From Phycisphaerales bacterium (GTDB taxonomy: Bacteria; Planctomycetota; Phycisphaerae; Phycisphaerales; UBA1924): 64,000 bases of DNA. The stretch covers positions 1 through 64,000 of the forward strand of contig JAJDCZ010000043.1 in the NCBI GenBank assembly GCA_029260555.1, in the 5' to 3' direction. The position numbers and the translations under genes were made by a program. This document shows positions 25,771-34,872 of this stretch, piece after piece; position 1 is the first letter of the stretch, and each line of letters begins with the position of its first letter. The notes below the pieces were generated by a model. It did no database searches. It was given only the letters and a program-made list of their open reading frames with translations, and was not told where the DNA came from.

Positions 25771-26520
25771 ATGGAACGCCCAGCACCAACAAACAGCAGT
25801 ACGCAAGGGGGGAAAGGTGGGCGTGGGCGTTCTGGAGGCAAGGGGGCTGGGGTTGGAGGTGGGAGGGGGGGGTATCCACGGGCAGTGGAGGGGTTGATTG
25901 AGGCGTTTTCGAGCTTGCCCGGGATAGGAAGGCGGAGTGCTGAGCGATTGGCGCTGCATGTTCTCAAGTCACCAGTTGATGAAGCGATGGTTTTGGCAAA
26001 TGCGATTGGGCAAGTTAAAACATCCGTTGTGCATTGTTCGATCTGTTACGGGCTTGCTGATGGCGATCCTTGTGAGATTTGTGTGGATGATCGACGGGAT
26101 CGCGGGCAGGTGCTGGTGGTGGAGCAGCCAAGGGACATGATCGCGCTGGAAGCAACGGGGATGTATCGAGGTCTGTATCATGTGCTAATGGGCAGGATCA
26201 GTCCGCTAGAGGGGATTGGTCCTGATGATGTGACGATTCAGGGGCTGCTGGATCGTGTGGGTGAGCCTGAAAAGAACGCGGGGGGTGAGCGGGTGAGAGA
26301 GGTTATCCTGGGGCTGAACCCGACGGTGGAGGGTGATGGGACAGCGATGTATCTTGCTGAACGATTAAAAGGGTTGGGGAATCAGGGGGGAGAAGGGGTT
26401 GGGGTGAGTCGGCTTGCGCGGGGATTGCCTACGGGTTGGCAGTTGGAATATGCGAATAAGGCAGTGCTTGCTGATGCACTGGAGGGCAGGCGGTCGATGG
26501 GAGGGATGGATGATGTGTGA
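25771..26520 (+). CDS. recR: Recombination protein RecR with glycine-rich N-terminal extension
   Basis: RecR acts with RecO/RecF to load RecA at gaps. The 249-residue protein has the usual order: helix-hairpin-helix (LPGIGRRSAERLALH), the C4 zinc finger (HCSICYGLADGDPCEIC), and the Toprim domain (VLVVEQPRDM and LGLNPTVEGDGTAMYL). It is about 45 residues longer than most RecR proteins, and almost all the excess is an N-terminal stretch of Gly, Arg and Lys (about residues 12-35) before YPRAVEGLIEAF, where other RecR proteins begin. The ATG at 25771 has no clear ribosome-binding site, and a GTG at 25885 lies too deep in the conserved part, so the extension may be real. It is followed by rpoN 14 bases later. 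Confidence 0.92.
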   Translation: MERPAPTNSSTQGGKGGRGRSGGKGAGVGGGRGGYPRAVEGLIEAFSSLPGIGRRSAERLALHVLKSPVDEAMVLANAIGQVKTSVVHCSICYGLADGDPCEICVDDRRDRGQVLVVEQPRDMIALEATGMYRGLYHVLMGRISPLEGIGPDDVTIQGLLDRVGEPEKNAGGERVREVILGLNPTVEGDGTAMYLAERLKGLGNQGGEGVGVSRLARGLPTGWQLEYANKAVLADALEGRRSMGGMDDV

Positions 26521-26534
26521 TATGGGGATTTGTA

Positions 26535-28031
26535 ATGCGTTTTGAAACTTCCCAACATATGAAGATGGGCCAGCACATGAAGCTGGCGCCACGGATGATC
26601 CAGTCGATGGAGATTCTGCAGATGCCTCTGTCGGAGCTGGAGGAGCGTATCGAGCAGGAGCTCGAATCCAATGCAGCACTGGAGGTGGTGGAAGCCACTG
26701 GTTCGGGGGATGTGAAGCAGGCTGCAGAGACAGAGCAGCCTTTGGAGGTGGATGGTGAAGGCGGGGATCAGGAGTTTGCCAGGCTGGATGATTATGAGCG
26801 CGCTAATCCTGATGTTGTAGCCAACGAATACGCAGCGTCGATCCATAGGGATCGCTCGCTTGGTTTGAATAGTGCAAGTTCGAACAATGAAAAAGATGCC
26901 AAGAGTGAAGCGATGGCTGCAACACCTGCGCGAGGTGCATCGCTGGTGGAACAGTTGCTTGGTCAGTGGGCGCTTGTTGATGTTGATGAGGTTTTGCGCA
27001 GGCCTGGCGAGGTATTGATTTCATACTTTGAAGATGATGGTTATTTGCGAACGGATCTGGCGACGATTGCAGATCGTGCTCCTGAATCAGACGGCTTGAA
27101 TGAAAAGGTGCTAGGGCGCGGGTTGCAGGCGTTGCAGTTGTTTCTTGAGCCATCGGGTGTGGGGGCGCGAGATGCAAGGGAGTGTTTGTTGCTTCAGCTT
27201 GATGCTGCCGAATCCAACGATGATACACTGGAGTGGGCGCGTGTTCTGGTGCGAGATTATCTTGAGGATCTGATGCAGAATCGGCTGCCTCGAATATCGC
27301 AGGACAGCGGGCTGACGATGGATCAGATCAAAGAAGGGATTGAACGAGTACGCAAGTTGAGCCTGGCACCGGGGCGGATGCTGGTGACAGAGGAAAACCA
27401 CCCCATTACACCAGATGCGATTATTGAATACAACGAAGATGAGGATCGGTATTACGCATATTTGAATGACTGGATGATTCCGAATCTTCAGGTTAATCGC
27501 GAGTATGCGTTGATGGCAAAAAACCGCAAGGTGGAAACCAAAGACCGCGATTTTTTGCGTAAGAGTATTTCAAATGCAAGCTGGCTGATTGATGCGGTTT
27601 CTCAGCGCAAAAACACGCTATTGCGTGTGATTCGTGTGGTGGTTGATGCCCAGCGGGATTACTTTGACTATGGGCCTGATGCGCTGAAACCTTTGCCGAT
27701 GACGGATGTTGCCAGGGAACTTGGGATTCATGTTGCAACGGTGTCACGGGCGGTTGCAGAGAAGTATGTCTTGACACCTCGGGGGGTGGTGCCTTTACGG
27801 AAGTTCTTTACGGGCGGGACTCAGACGGACGAAGGCGAGGATGTGAGCTGGGATGCAATCAAGGCGGGGCTCAAAGAGATTGTCGATGCAGAAGACAAAG
27901 CCAAGCCTTTGAGTGACGAAGCGCTGGTCAAGGCTCTCAAGGAGCGTGGCATTGAGATCGCCCGGCGAACGGTCGCCAAATACCGGGCGCAGCTTTCGAT
28001 TCCATCTGCGAGGTTGAGACGGACTTACTAA
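26535..28031 (+). CDS. rpoN: RNA polymerase sigma-54 factor
   Basis: RpoN directs polymerase to -24/-12 promoters and needs AAA+ activators. The 498-residue protein shows all three regions: the glutamine/leucine-rich activator region at the N-terminus (MKLAPRMIQSMEILQMPL), an acidic middle part, the helix-turn-helix DVARELGIHVATVSRAV, and the RpoN box at the C-terminus (ARRTVAKYRAQLSIPSA). The ATG at 26535 places the conserved N-terminus correctly; the GTG at 26517 would overlap recR. With flgM in the same window it suggests sigma-54 and sigma-28-type control of flagella in this organism (inference). No bacterial enhancer-binding protein is encoded nearby. Confidence 0.95.
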   Translation: MRFETSQHMKMGQHMKLAPRMIQSMEILQMPLSELEERIEQELESNAALEVVEATGSGDVKQAAETEQPLEVDGEGGDQEFARLDDYERANPDVVANEYAASIHRDRSLGLNSASSNNEKDAKSEAMAATPARGASLVEQLLGQWALVDVDEVLRRPGEVLISYFEDDGYLRTDLATIADRAPESDGLNEKVLGRGLQALQLFLEPSGVGARDARECLLLQLDAAESNDDTLEWARVLVRDYLEDLMQNRLPRISQDSGLTMDQIKEGIERVRKLSLAPGRMLVTEENHPITPDAIIEYNEDEDRYYAYLNDWMIPNLQVNREYALMAKNRKVETKDRDFLRKSISNASWLIDAVSQRKNTLLRVIRVVVDAQRDYFDYGPDALKPLPMTDVARELGIHVATVSRAVAEKYVLTPRGVVPLRKFFTGGTQTDEGEDVSWDAIKAGLKEIVDAEDKAKPLSDEALVKALKERGIEIARRTVAKYRAQLSIPSARLRRTY

Positions 28032-28140
28032 GCAGCGCAGTCGTGGCTTTGTATTTTCATCTGTAGAAGCACTACTGCGTCGAAACGGCGAGTCGTGGCA
28101 CCCCCACATACACCACCCTTTCATCCTCGCCCATTTTTAT

Positions 28141-29724
28141 TTATTGAATATCTGAATTGGGTTCGGCGATTTGTGATTTATTGCGAGTGCCTGTCAGGCA
28201 GGTGATGGTGGCGAGTACGGTCGCGATGGTGAGTTTCCAGGGGAAGGCATGGGCTGTGAGTGTGTCGATGAGATTTGGGCTGGGGTGAAGTGCGAATGTG
28301 GGGGCGATGGTGGTGTAGAGGATGGGCTGTTGTGCAAGGATTGTGATGAAGCCTACGAGCAGGGCAGTGATGGCAGAAAAGGTGCTTCCCCGGTTTGTGA
28401 ACAAGGCACAGAAGAAGACAGCCAAAAGACCTGCGTAGGCAAAGGTCATGATGCTGAGTGCAAAGTCGATGAGCGTCTGATTGCTGTTTTTTTGCCAGAG
28501 CACGCAGAGACAGGCGAAAAGTGCGAGGATGATGCCCCAGACGACGACAGCGATTCGGCTGACAAGCAGGTCGCGAGCGTCGTTTTTGGTTTTGGGTCTG
28601 TAGAAGTCGGAGATGAAAGTGGAAGCCATGGCGTTGATGGCAGAGTTGAGGCTTGAGAGCCCGGCTGCGAAAAGACCTGCCATCATGAGCCCTTTGAGAC
28701 CCGTGGGCATGTTGTTGAGGATATAGGCGAGAAAGACCTTGCGGGAGTCATCAGGGGGAGTGATGTCGGGTTGTTGGTAAAAGATGTGCAGAAGCAGGCC
28801 GATGATCATGAAGAGGGAGACGACGGGGATACTCAGAGCGATGGCGCTGATGATGGAGAGGCTGGCGCGTTTGGAGGTTTTGCAGGTGAGGAGTCGTTGT
28901 GAGAGGTCCTGGTCTACGCCATAGGAAGCGATGTTCAGGAGGGTAAAGCCGATGATTGCGGCCCAGAGTGTGTAGGTTGAAGTGGGGTTGGTTGAGAGGT
29001 CGACGAGGGTGAGCTTTGAGGGGGTTTCATTTGCGAGGGTGTGGATGATTTGTGATGTTGAGAGAGGGATCTGGTTGAGCAGGACCACGATGGCAGCACC
29101 AGCAGCGATGAGGAAGACTGCGGTCTGGATGGCATCGGTCCAGATGACGCTGGAGATGCCGCCAGTGAGTGTGTAGAGGGTGCCCAGGGTTGCGAGGATT
29201 GCGATGGCGATGAAGAGGTGGTTGGGCTCGATGTCGCCAAAGGCGATCATGGATGCAGGGAGGGCTGCGATGTAGATTCGGGCACCGCTGGCGAGGATTC
29301 TGCCGAGCATGAAGGCGATGGAGCAGGCTTTTCCAGCTATTGGACTCAGTCTTTGTGAAATCAGCTCGTAGATGCTGGTGACATTGGCGTTAAAGAAGGC
29401 GGGGATGAAAAAGGCTGCGATGACGAGCGCAGCGATGATGCCTCCGATGTTTGCGATGAGATAGGTGAGGTTTGATGTGTAAGCCTGCTGTGGGGCGCCG
29501 ATGAATGTGGCAGCTGAGAGCGAAGTTGCCAGGACAGAGAGGGCAACAGCCCATGCGGGCATTTTTCTGGCAGCAAGGAAGTAGTCCTGAGTGTCGTGTT
29601 GTTTTTTGCGAGCGAGGATGAGGCCTGTGATGATGATGAGGACGAAATAGCCAGCCAGAACAGCAAGATCAATGTTGCTGAGGCGGAGGGTTGCGGGCGT
29701 GATGAGCCAATGTGGGTGGATCAT
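28141..29724 (-). CDS. Sodium:solute symporter (SSS family)
   Basis: A 527-residue protein with about 13 membrane helices in the LeuT-fold arrangement of the SSS family (PutP, SglT, PanF and relatives). Marks include the first-helix region DYFLAARKMPAWAVALS, followed by LSAATFIGAP, the SGARIYIAALP stretch, and the GLMMAGLFAAGLSSLNSAINAMAS block that matches the SSS signature around helix 8, with serines at the expected second-sodium site. The substrate cannot be read from the sequence; sugar, sialic acid or amino acid uptake are all found in this family. The gene is divergent from surE with only about 68 bases between the two starts. Confidence 0.88.
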   Translation of the reverse strand: MIHPHWLITPATLRLSNIDLAVLAGYFVLIIITGLILARKKQHDTQDYFLAARKMPAWAVALSVLATSLSAATFIGAPQQAYTSNLTYLIANIGGIIAALVIAAFFIPAFFNANVTSIYELISQRLSPIAGKACSIAFMLGRILASGARIYIAALPASMIAFGDIEPNHLFIAIAILATLGTLYTLTGGISSVIWTDAIQTAVFLIAAGAAIVVLLNQIPLSTSQIIHTLANETPSKLTLVDLSTNPTSTYTLWAAIIGFTLLNIASYGVDQDLSQRLLTCKTSKRASLSIISAIALSIPVVSLFMIIGLLLHIFYQQPDITPPDDSRKVFLAYILNNMPTGLKGLMMAGLFAAGLSSLNSAINAMASTFISDFYRPKTKNDARDLLVSRIAVVVWGIILALFACLCVLWQKNSNQTLIDFALSIMTFAYAGLLAVFFCALFTNRGSTFSAITALLVGFITILAQQPILYTTIAPTFALHPSPNLIDTLTAHAFPWKLTIATVLATITCLTGTRNKSQIAEPNSDIQ

Positions 29725-29792
29725 GAAGTTGAGGGTAGTGTGTGAACGAGGTTTGTGCTGGGAAGGGGTGGCTGCTGTGGCTACGCTGTGTC

Positions 29793-30665
29793 ATGCGAGT
29801 ATTACTGACGAATGATGACGGGATCCATGCGCCGGGGATTGTTTCGCTTTTTGAAGCGATTACGGGGCTTGGTGAAGCGGGCGAGCCATTTGAAGGCGGG
29901 TTGAGATTACCCAGAGACTTTGCTCAGCCTGGTGGTGGGAGCGGGGGAGATGAGCAAATCGAGTTGGTGCCTATGGCTCCTTTGACGGTGCAGTCTGCGA
30001 CGGGGCATGGCGTGACTTTTCATCAGCCTTTGATGACGAGTGATGTGCAGGTGAATGAAAGGATGGCGGGCATTGCGATTGATGGGAGGCCTGCGGATTG
30101 TGTGAAGCTGGCGGTCTCGACGATCTGGCAGGAGCGGTTTGGCCAGGGGAGTCAGCCGGATTTGTTGATTTCGGGGATGAACGCGGGCGCGAACTGTGGC
30201 GTGAATGTGATTTATTCTGGGACGGTGGCAGCGGCGATAGAAGGCGCGTTTCTGGGTGTGCCTGCGATTGCAGTGAGTTTGCTTCTGGGTCGGAGTGAGC
30301 CGAACTTTGCAGCAGCTGCGGCCATTGCCAGGCGCGCAATTGAACGGGTGGTGAAAACGGGTTTGCTCTCAGCGCATCGGTGTGTGAACATCAACTTGCC
30401 CGTGGTGCTTGAGGATGGCGCGATGCCTGAGATGGTGGTGGCACCGATGAATACGCACGGGCTGGTCGATCAGTATGAGAAAAGGCAAAGTCCGGGTGGG
30501 GATGTGTATTACTGGTCAGCGGGAAATGGTCTTGAGTTTCAAGAGATCAATGAATATTCGGATGTGCATGGTCTTTTTAATGGTGTGATAACGGTGACGC
30601 CTTTGACTTACGACTTGACGGATCATGCTGCGATGGATTCATGGCATCGAGCGATCGAGCGTTGA
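29793..30665 (+). CDS. surE: 5'/3'-nucleotidase SurE
   Basis: SurE is a metal-dependent phosphatase acting on nucleoside monophosphates. The ATG at 29793 gives the canonical N-terminus MRVLLTNDDGIHAPG with metal ligands D8 and D9; upstream codons in this frame are not protein-like. Other conserved elements are Ser68 and the glycines in QSATGHGVTF, GRPADCVK, and the loop SGMNAGANCGVNVIYSGT with metal ligand N130. At 290 residues it carries an extra segment at about 27-55 (Gly, Pro and acidic residues) between the first helix and the VPMAP strand, where other SurE proteins run directly. The active-site residues are intact, so activity is likely. Confidence 0.9.
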   Translation: MRVLLTNDDGIHAPGIVSLFEAITGLGEAGEPFEGGLRLPRDFAQPGGGSGGDEQIELVPMAPLTVQSATGHGVTFHQPLMTSDVQVNERMAGIAIDGRPADCVKLAVSTIWQERFGQGSQPDLLISGMNAGANCGVNVIYSGTVAAAIEGAFLGVPAIAVSLLLGRSEPNFAAAAAIARRAIERVVKTGLLSAHRCVNINLPVVLEDGAMPEMVVAPMNTHGLVDQYEKRQSPGGDVYYWSAGNGLEFQEINEYSDVHGLFNGVITVTPLTYDLTDHAAMDSWHRAIER

Positions 30666-30699
30666 TTTTGGGGTGTAATATTTGGACAAGGGAGTAATG

Positions 30700-30732
30700 A
30701 AAAAGGCGGCCGCATAGTTTCATGCAGCCGCC
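30700..30732 (-). terminator. Intrinsic terminator, probably for the HDOD gene
   Basis: A GC-rich hairpin (GGCGGC-c-GCAT, 6-base loop, ATGC-a-GCCGCC) has a run of A on its left side, which reads as a U run on the minus strand. It lies about 140 bases past the stop of the HDOD gene and about 40 bases past the surE stop, so it can also insulate surE from the opposite direction. Confidence 0.7.
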
Positions 30733-30868
30733 CGGAGGGAGAAAGAGAGAGTTTTTTGCTCGCGCATGTTTATGCACGAGTCGGATTGTTCATGTCGAAC
30801 ACATTACAATTCGTACAAATAATGACGATCGAGATGTACCATCGGAACTTTGGGTGTTTTTCCGACAC

Positions 30869-31753
30869 TTATCCAAGCGAGTTTGTGGTCGATTCCAGGT
30901 GTTCTGGAAGAGTTTCCTTGATTTCTGCCAGCGCTTCGGGTGTCAGTTTGACCTCTTCCATGACGGCAGGATCGATTTTCAGTGAAGTCATATCCATGCG
31001 GAAACTGTCAAAAAGTTCAGCAGTAACGCGATCGGCGATGTAGACGAGCGAAGACAGTGTTCTATTGCTGGTTGGTAGGGAAAGGGGGTCGTGGTGATAT
31101 TTGGTGACGGTTGCCAGGCTTTCTGGGAACTTCCAGGCTTTGCAGAGGCCGAAGCCGAAGTCTGTGTGGTCAGCACCGAAGATTTTTTCTTCTGCCTCGA
31201 GCATGCAGACAACGGGGATGCCATCAGAATCAGCACCAACCGCATCGATGGTTTCGATGAGCAGGCCACGGTCAAACTGCATTTCGACCATGATGCCGAT
31301 GTCGTGCATGAGGCCTGCGAGGAAAGCTTCATCAGAGAGGCCGATGTTGAGTTTGTCTGCCAGGAGCTTGGTGGTGGTGGCGCATGCGATGGAGTGGAGC
31401 CAGAGATCGCGTGCGGAGAAGTTCGGTGTGAGCTGGCCGCCTCTGAAGAGTTTGGCGAGGCTTGCAGCAATGGCGATGTTTTTGACTGCGTTGAGGCCGA
31501 GCATGACGATAGCTCGGTTGATGGAAGCGATCTGCCCGGGTAAGCCATAGAAGGAAGAGTTGACGACCTTGAGGATTCGGCTGCAAAGAGCGGGGTCGTA
31601 AGAAATGAGTTTGTGCAGATCCTGCGCTGTTGAAGTCGGATCTTCAACAAGCTCAATAATTTTGAGCGTGATTTCTGGCAAGGTAGCGATGTGGCTGATC
31701 TCGCCGATCGCTTTCTGAACGAGCTGGTCACGGTCTTGGGTTTGGGTTGACAT
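30869..31753 (-). CDS. HDOD-domain signalling protein
   Basis: A 294-residue protein made almost wholly of an HDOD domain (about residues 15-215), an HD-related fold without the full metal site. Seen are the LPEITLKIIELVEDP helix, the SYDPALCSRILKVVNS stretch, RAIVMLGLNAVKNI, and an HD-like FLAGLMHDIGI in which the H-D pair is kept. HDOD proteins act as regulators in chemotaxis, motility and c-di-GMP-linked responses, usually by binding partners rather than by catalysis. There is no receiver or kinase domain attached. The neighbouring flagellar-glycosylation operon is a suggestive but unproven link. Confidence 0.88.
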   Translation of the reverse strand: MSTQTQDRDQLVQKAIGEISHIATLPEITLKIIELVEDPTSTAQDLHKLISYDPALCSRILKVVNSSFYGLPGQIASINRAIVMLGLNAVKNIAIAASLAKLFRGGQLTPNFSARDLWLHSIACATTTKLLADKLNIGLSDEAFLAGLMHDIGIMVEMQFDRGLLIETIDAVGADSDGIPVVCMLEAEEKIFGADHTDFGFGLCKAWKFPESLATVTKYHHDPLSLPTSNRTLSSLVYIADRVTAELFDSFRMDMTSLKIDPAVMEEVKLTPEALAEIKETLPEHLESTTNSLG

Positions 31754-31933
31754 GCTGAATAGGCTCCTTTGTCAGCCAGAGTACAAACGAAACATCGGCA
31801 CAGAGGGAACGCAACTTTGGTCTGGCGCGGGTGTTTCGTGAACTGAGACAGCTTGAGTATGGTCTGGAAGAGCCTTGCATGGCAAGAAAATGTTATAGGA
31901 CGAGTTAGATAGAAGAGTGACCGTTAGTGGGGA

Positions 31934-33079
31934 TCAATAGGTGCATTGCTTAAGAAGGGTGTCGTGGGTTGGTGGCCCAATGTTGGCGAGGGTTTGGGCA
32001 ATGTGCACGCCGGTGTGACCATCGCCATAAGGGTGGTTATTGGGGTTAATATTAAGATTGGTAATTGTTTGTATGGCGTTTTGAAGTTGATTGATGTTAT
32101 CAATGTGGATGATGGAGTCAGGTTTTTCTCGACCTTGTTGGCGTGGTCCGATGTCGATGGCTGGGCACCCCAGGGCAGCAGCTTCGATCAGAGCTGAGGA
32201 CGAGTTGCCGACGATGAAACCTTTTGGTGTTTGTTGTGAGAGGGATTTGAGCAGGCCTGCGAAGTCCTGGCGGGAGAGGTGTGAGTGGGTGGTGATGGTT
32301 GAGTTTGTGAGTGCGCGGAGGATGCCTTGCCTTGAGGGGTCGTGGTTGGGGTGGAGTGCGAGGGTGCGTCGTTGTTTGAGAGCTTCGAGGATGCGGGTTG
32401 TGTCGTGTTCTTCGATTTCAGCGGGGCGGGCGGTGGGGTGGAAGAGGAGGATGGTGTCGGGGTTGTCGAGTTCGTCGAGTTTTTGATTGGCGAGGGGCGG
32501 GATGTTTGCAAGGTCATCGATGGCGGGTGAGCCGAGCATGTGGATGGTGGCGGGGTTTTCGCCCATTTTGATGAGTCGTTGTTGGGACAGGGGGGTTGCG
32601 GGGAAGTGAAGATGAGCAAGTTTGGTGATGGCGTGTCTGATGGATTCGTCTGCGATGCCTTGGGCGCGGTCGCCGCCATGGATGTGTGCCAGGCCCAGAC
32701 CCATGATGGATGCGGCGGCTGCTGCAGCGAAGGCTTCGATGCGATCGCCGAGGACGAGGACCCAGTCTGGTTTCAAAGCTGAGAACGAACGAGTGATTCT
32801 TGAGATGCCAAGGCCCAGGGCTTGAGCATCATCGGCGCGGGTGTTTTGTGCAGGTTTTTGCATGGGGACAGTGTCGGCGATGTCAAACTCTGCTTTGACC
32901 TGTTTGTAGGTGAGGTCAGGGTGGAGCAGGTGACAGCCAGTCGCGATGACGGAGAGGTTTAAAGAGGGGTGTGCCTGGATGGCGTGCATGGTGGAGCGCA
33001 GCAGGCCGAACTCGGCGCGGGTGCCTGTGACGACAGCGATGTGGGTTTGGATTTGATCGTTCATTGCTGGGTCATTCAT
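31934..33079 (-). CDS. neuC: Hydrolysing UDP-GlcNAc (or derivative) 2-epimerase, NeuC-like
   Basis: A 381-residue GT-B-fold epimerase. The N-terminus VVTGTRAEFGLLRSTM is the signature of the hydrolysing 2-epimerases that release ManNAc or its 2,4-diacetamido analogue and UDP; ATGCHLLHPDLTY and the later GNSSSALIEAAALGCPAIDIGPRQQGR (nucleotide-binding part, given here at about residues 302-328) agree. In nonulosonic acid pathways it supplies the hexosamine to NeuB. It is the last gene of the operon, and its start overlaps the neuB stop by 4 bases. Whether the product is sialic, legionaminic or pseudaminic acid is not decided by the sequence; the absence of visible aminotransferase and acetyltransferase genes here leaves this open. 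Confidence 0.87.
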   Translation of the reverse strand: MNDPAMNDQIQTHIAVVTGTRAEFGLLRSTMHAIQAHPSLNLSVIATGCHLLHPDLTYKQVKAEFDIADTVPMQKPAQNTRADDAQALGLGISRITRSFSALKPDWVLVLGDRIEAFAAAAAASIMGLGLAHIHGGDRAQGIADESIRHAITKLAHLHFPATPLSQQRLIKMGENPATIHMLGSPAIDDLANIPPLANQKLDELDNPDTILLFHPTARPAEIEEHDTTRILEALKQRRTLALHPNHDPSRQGILRALTNSTITTHSHLSRQDFAGLLKSLSQQTPKGFIVGNSSSALIEAAALGCPAIDIGPRQQGREKPDSIIHIDNINQLQNAIQTITNLNINPNNHPYGDGHTGVHIAQTLANIGPPTHDTLLKQCTY

Positions 33080-34122
33080 AGCAGGGATTGTTGCATTATG
33101 GGCATGTCCGCAGCGATGAATGCAGCGATTGTTTTGCCGATGGTGAGATCAAACTCAGCGGGGCTGATGCCGGTGCCTGGGCGTTTGATGGTGATGTCAG
33201 ATGGTGCAAGGACAGTGCCAGAGTGAAGGTCGCGGGTTGCGACAAGCGACTGGCGTGAGGCGTGGTGGACATCTTTTTCAATATCAAGAACGCACTTGAC
33301 AGGGTTGTCGACAGCGATACGCACGCGGAGTGTGTGTGCTTCTTGTGCTTGTTTGATGTATTGGGCGAGATTGTGAGGCATGAGAGAGGCTGCGTGGTCT
33401 GGCCCCGGTGCAGCGGTGTTGTGCGTGATGTGTTTTTCGAGAATGGCTGCGCCATGAGCAACAGCAAGGGCACCGGTATCAAGGCTAAAGGTGTGATCGG
33501 AGTAGCCTGTGGGGCCGAGGTGGATTGCCTGAAGGGCAGGGATGCCTGTGAGGGCTGCGTGCTCTTGAGGGGTGGGGTAACAACTGACGCATTGGAGCAG
33601 AGCCAGGCGGTCAGCGGCGGGGGCAAGCCAGATGAGGGCATCTCGTACTTCGCTGAGTGTGGCTGCACCAGTGCTGACGATGAGGGGAAGGCCTGTGCCT
33701 GCGAGTTGATCAAGCAGGGGTTTGTGGATGATGTCAGGTGATGCGGTTTTGAAAGCATCAGCACCGAGTGTCAAAGCGGGTTTGATGAGGTCTTGTGAAA
33801 AGACGGTGACGATGGCGTGGATGTTTCTGGCGTGAGCGTGCTTGACGATCTGCTGCATGTCGGGGATGGATAGCTCAAGGCGGCGGAGCATGGCGATGGG
33901 GTTGGACTCGCCAGCAGCTTGTTGGTAGGCAGCCAGGACCGCAGCTTTGGACATGAGCAGGTTGGTGGTAAAGAACTGAAGTTTGATCGCCTGTGCGCCC
34001 GCATCGGCTGCGACATCGACAAGTTCGATGGCGCGTTGTGTTGAACCATCGTGGTTGACGCCGATCTCTGCGATGATGTAGGGGGGCGAAGATGCGTTGA
34101 TCAAAGTGTTGGCGATGAGCAT
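33076..34122 (-). CDS. neuB: Nonulosonic acid synthase (NeuB family)
   Basis: NeuB condenses phosphoenolpyruvate with a ManNAc-type sugar. The 348-residue protein shows the family's TIM barrel (about residues 1-280): IIAEIGVNHDGS at the start, QAIKLQFFTTN, FKTASPDI, IVSTGAATLSEV with the substrate-contact region, and YSDHTFSLDTG with the H/D metal-site region. The C-terminal 60-70 residues form a SAF (antifreeze-like) domain (RDLHSGTVLAPSDI, KRPGTGISP). It sits 9 bases after neuA and overlaps neuC by 4, the classical order for sialic acid-type operons. NeuB, PseI and LegI cannot be separated with certainty by eye. Confidence 0.9.
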   Translation of the reverse strand: MLIANTLINASSPPYIIAEIGVNHDGSTQRAIELVDVAADAGAQAIKLQFFTTNLLMSKAAVLAAYQQAAGESNPIAMLRRLELSIPDMQQIVKHAHARNIHAIVTVFSQDLIKPALTLGADAFKTASPDIIHKPLLDQLAGTGLPLIVSTGAATLSEVRDALIWLAPAADRLALLQCVSCYPTPQEHAALTGIPALQAIHLGPTGYSDHTFSLDTGALAVAHGAAILEKHITHNTAAPGPDHAASLMPHNLAQYIKQAQEAHTLRVRIAVDNPVKCVLDIEKDVHHASRQSLVATRDLHSGTVLAPSDITIKRPGTGISPAEFDLTIGKTIAAFIAADMPIMQQSLL

Positions 34123-34131
34123 GGGCTGAGG

Positions 34132-34872
34132 TTAGCAGGTGGGCGAGGGGTGCTGATTTTCGAGAATGGTTTGAGCAACGATGAGGTCGATGTGTGAATC
34201 AATATCAATAACCTGGCCGAGCTGGGTGGTGATAGCACGGCGGTCTGAGCCCAGAAAAGCGTGTGGACCTTTGGGGATATTGTGCAGTTGAAGGTTGAGT
34301 GCGGGTTGGGTGAGGGCGATGATGCCTCCATCGGGGATGTGGGCGGGTGGGAGGTCTTGTCTGCGGAAGATGTTGTGGTTGAGGATTTGGCCTTGCCAGG
34401 GAGCGACAGATGCATCGGAGTTGAGCTTGACGGTCCACCAGGGGTGATATTTGCCGACGGGGGCGTAGCTTTGCACGGAGTGGCAGCTTGTTTTTGAGAG
34501 AAGTGTCAGGGCGCGGTCTGAAAGGTCTTGCGGGCGGATGGGGATATTGGCGTAGAGGATGACAACGGGTGTTGAGGGAGGCGGGTTGACTGCTGAGAGG
34601 GCGTGACGGGCAGCATCGTCGATGGTTGCGGTGTCGCAGGCGAGGTGAGTGGGTCTGTCGATGATGGTTACGCCCAGATCAGTTGCGATTTGAGCCGCAT
34701 GAGGGCAGTCAGTAGAGAGGACAGTGTGTTTGATATGAGTTGAGTGCAGGGCGTGGTTGATGGTGTAGGTGAGGCAGGGTTTGCCTGCGATGTTTGCGGT
34801 ATTTTTGCCGGGCAGGCCTTTGGAGCCTGCGCGGGCGAGGATGATCGCGATGGCATCCAGAGGCTGAGTCAT
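34132..34872 (-). CDS. neuA: CMP-nonulosonate cytidylyltransferase (NeuA family)
   Basis: NeuA-type enzymes activate the nine-carbon acid as its CMP sugar. The 246-residue protein begins with the nucleotidyltransferase signature IILARAGSKGLPGKN, followed by the acceptor part VLSTDCPHAAQIA, and keeps the acidic VVILYANIPIRP metal region in altered form (ANIP where many have QPT/ S-P). The gene start overlaps the stop of the large Maf-type gene by 4 bases, and neuB follows 9 bases downstream, so the sugar is probably activated directly for the Maf transferase. The sugar could be sialic, legionaminic or pseudaminic acid. Confidence 0.88.
   Translation of the reverse strand: MTQPLDAIAIILARAGSKGLPGKNTANIAGKPCLTYTINHALHSTHIKHTVLSTDCPHAAQIATDLGVTIIDRPTHLACDTATIDDAARHALSAVNPPPSTPVVILYANIPIRPQDLSDRALTLLSKTSCHSVQSYAPVGKYHPWWTVKLNSDASVAPWQGQILNHNIFRRQDLPPAHIPDGGIIALTQPALNLQLHNIPKGPHAFLGSDRRAITTQLGQVIDIDSHIDLIVAQTILENQHPSPTC

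Noticed and set aside
28032-28140. Possible small RNA or terminator between rpoN and the symporter gene
   Set aside because: I could pair only short, interrupted stems there and saw no T run on either strand.
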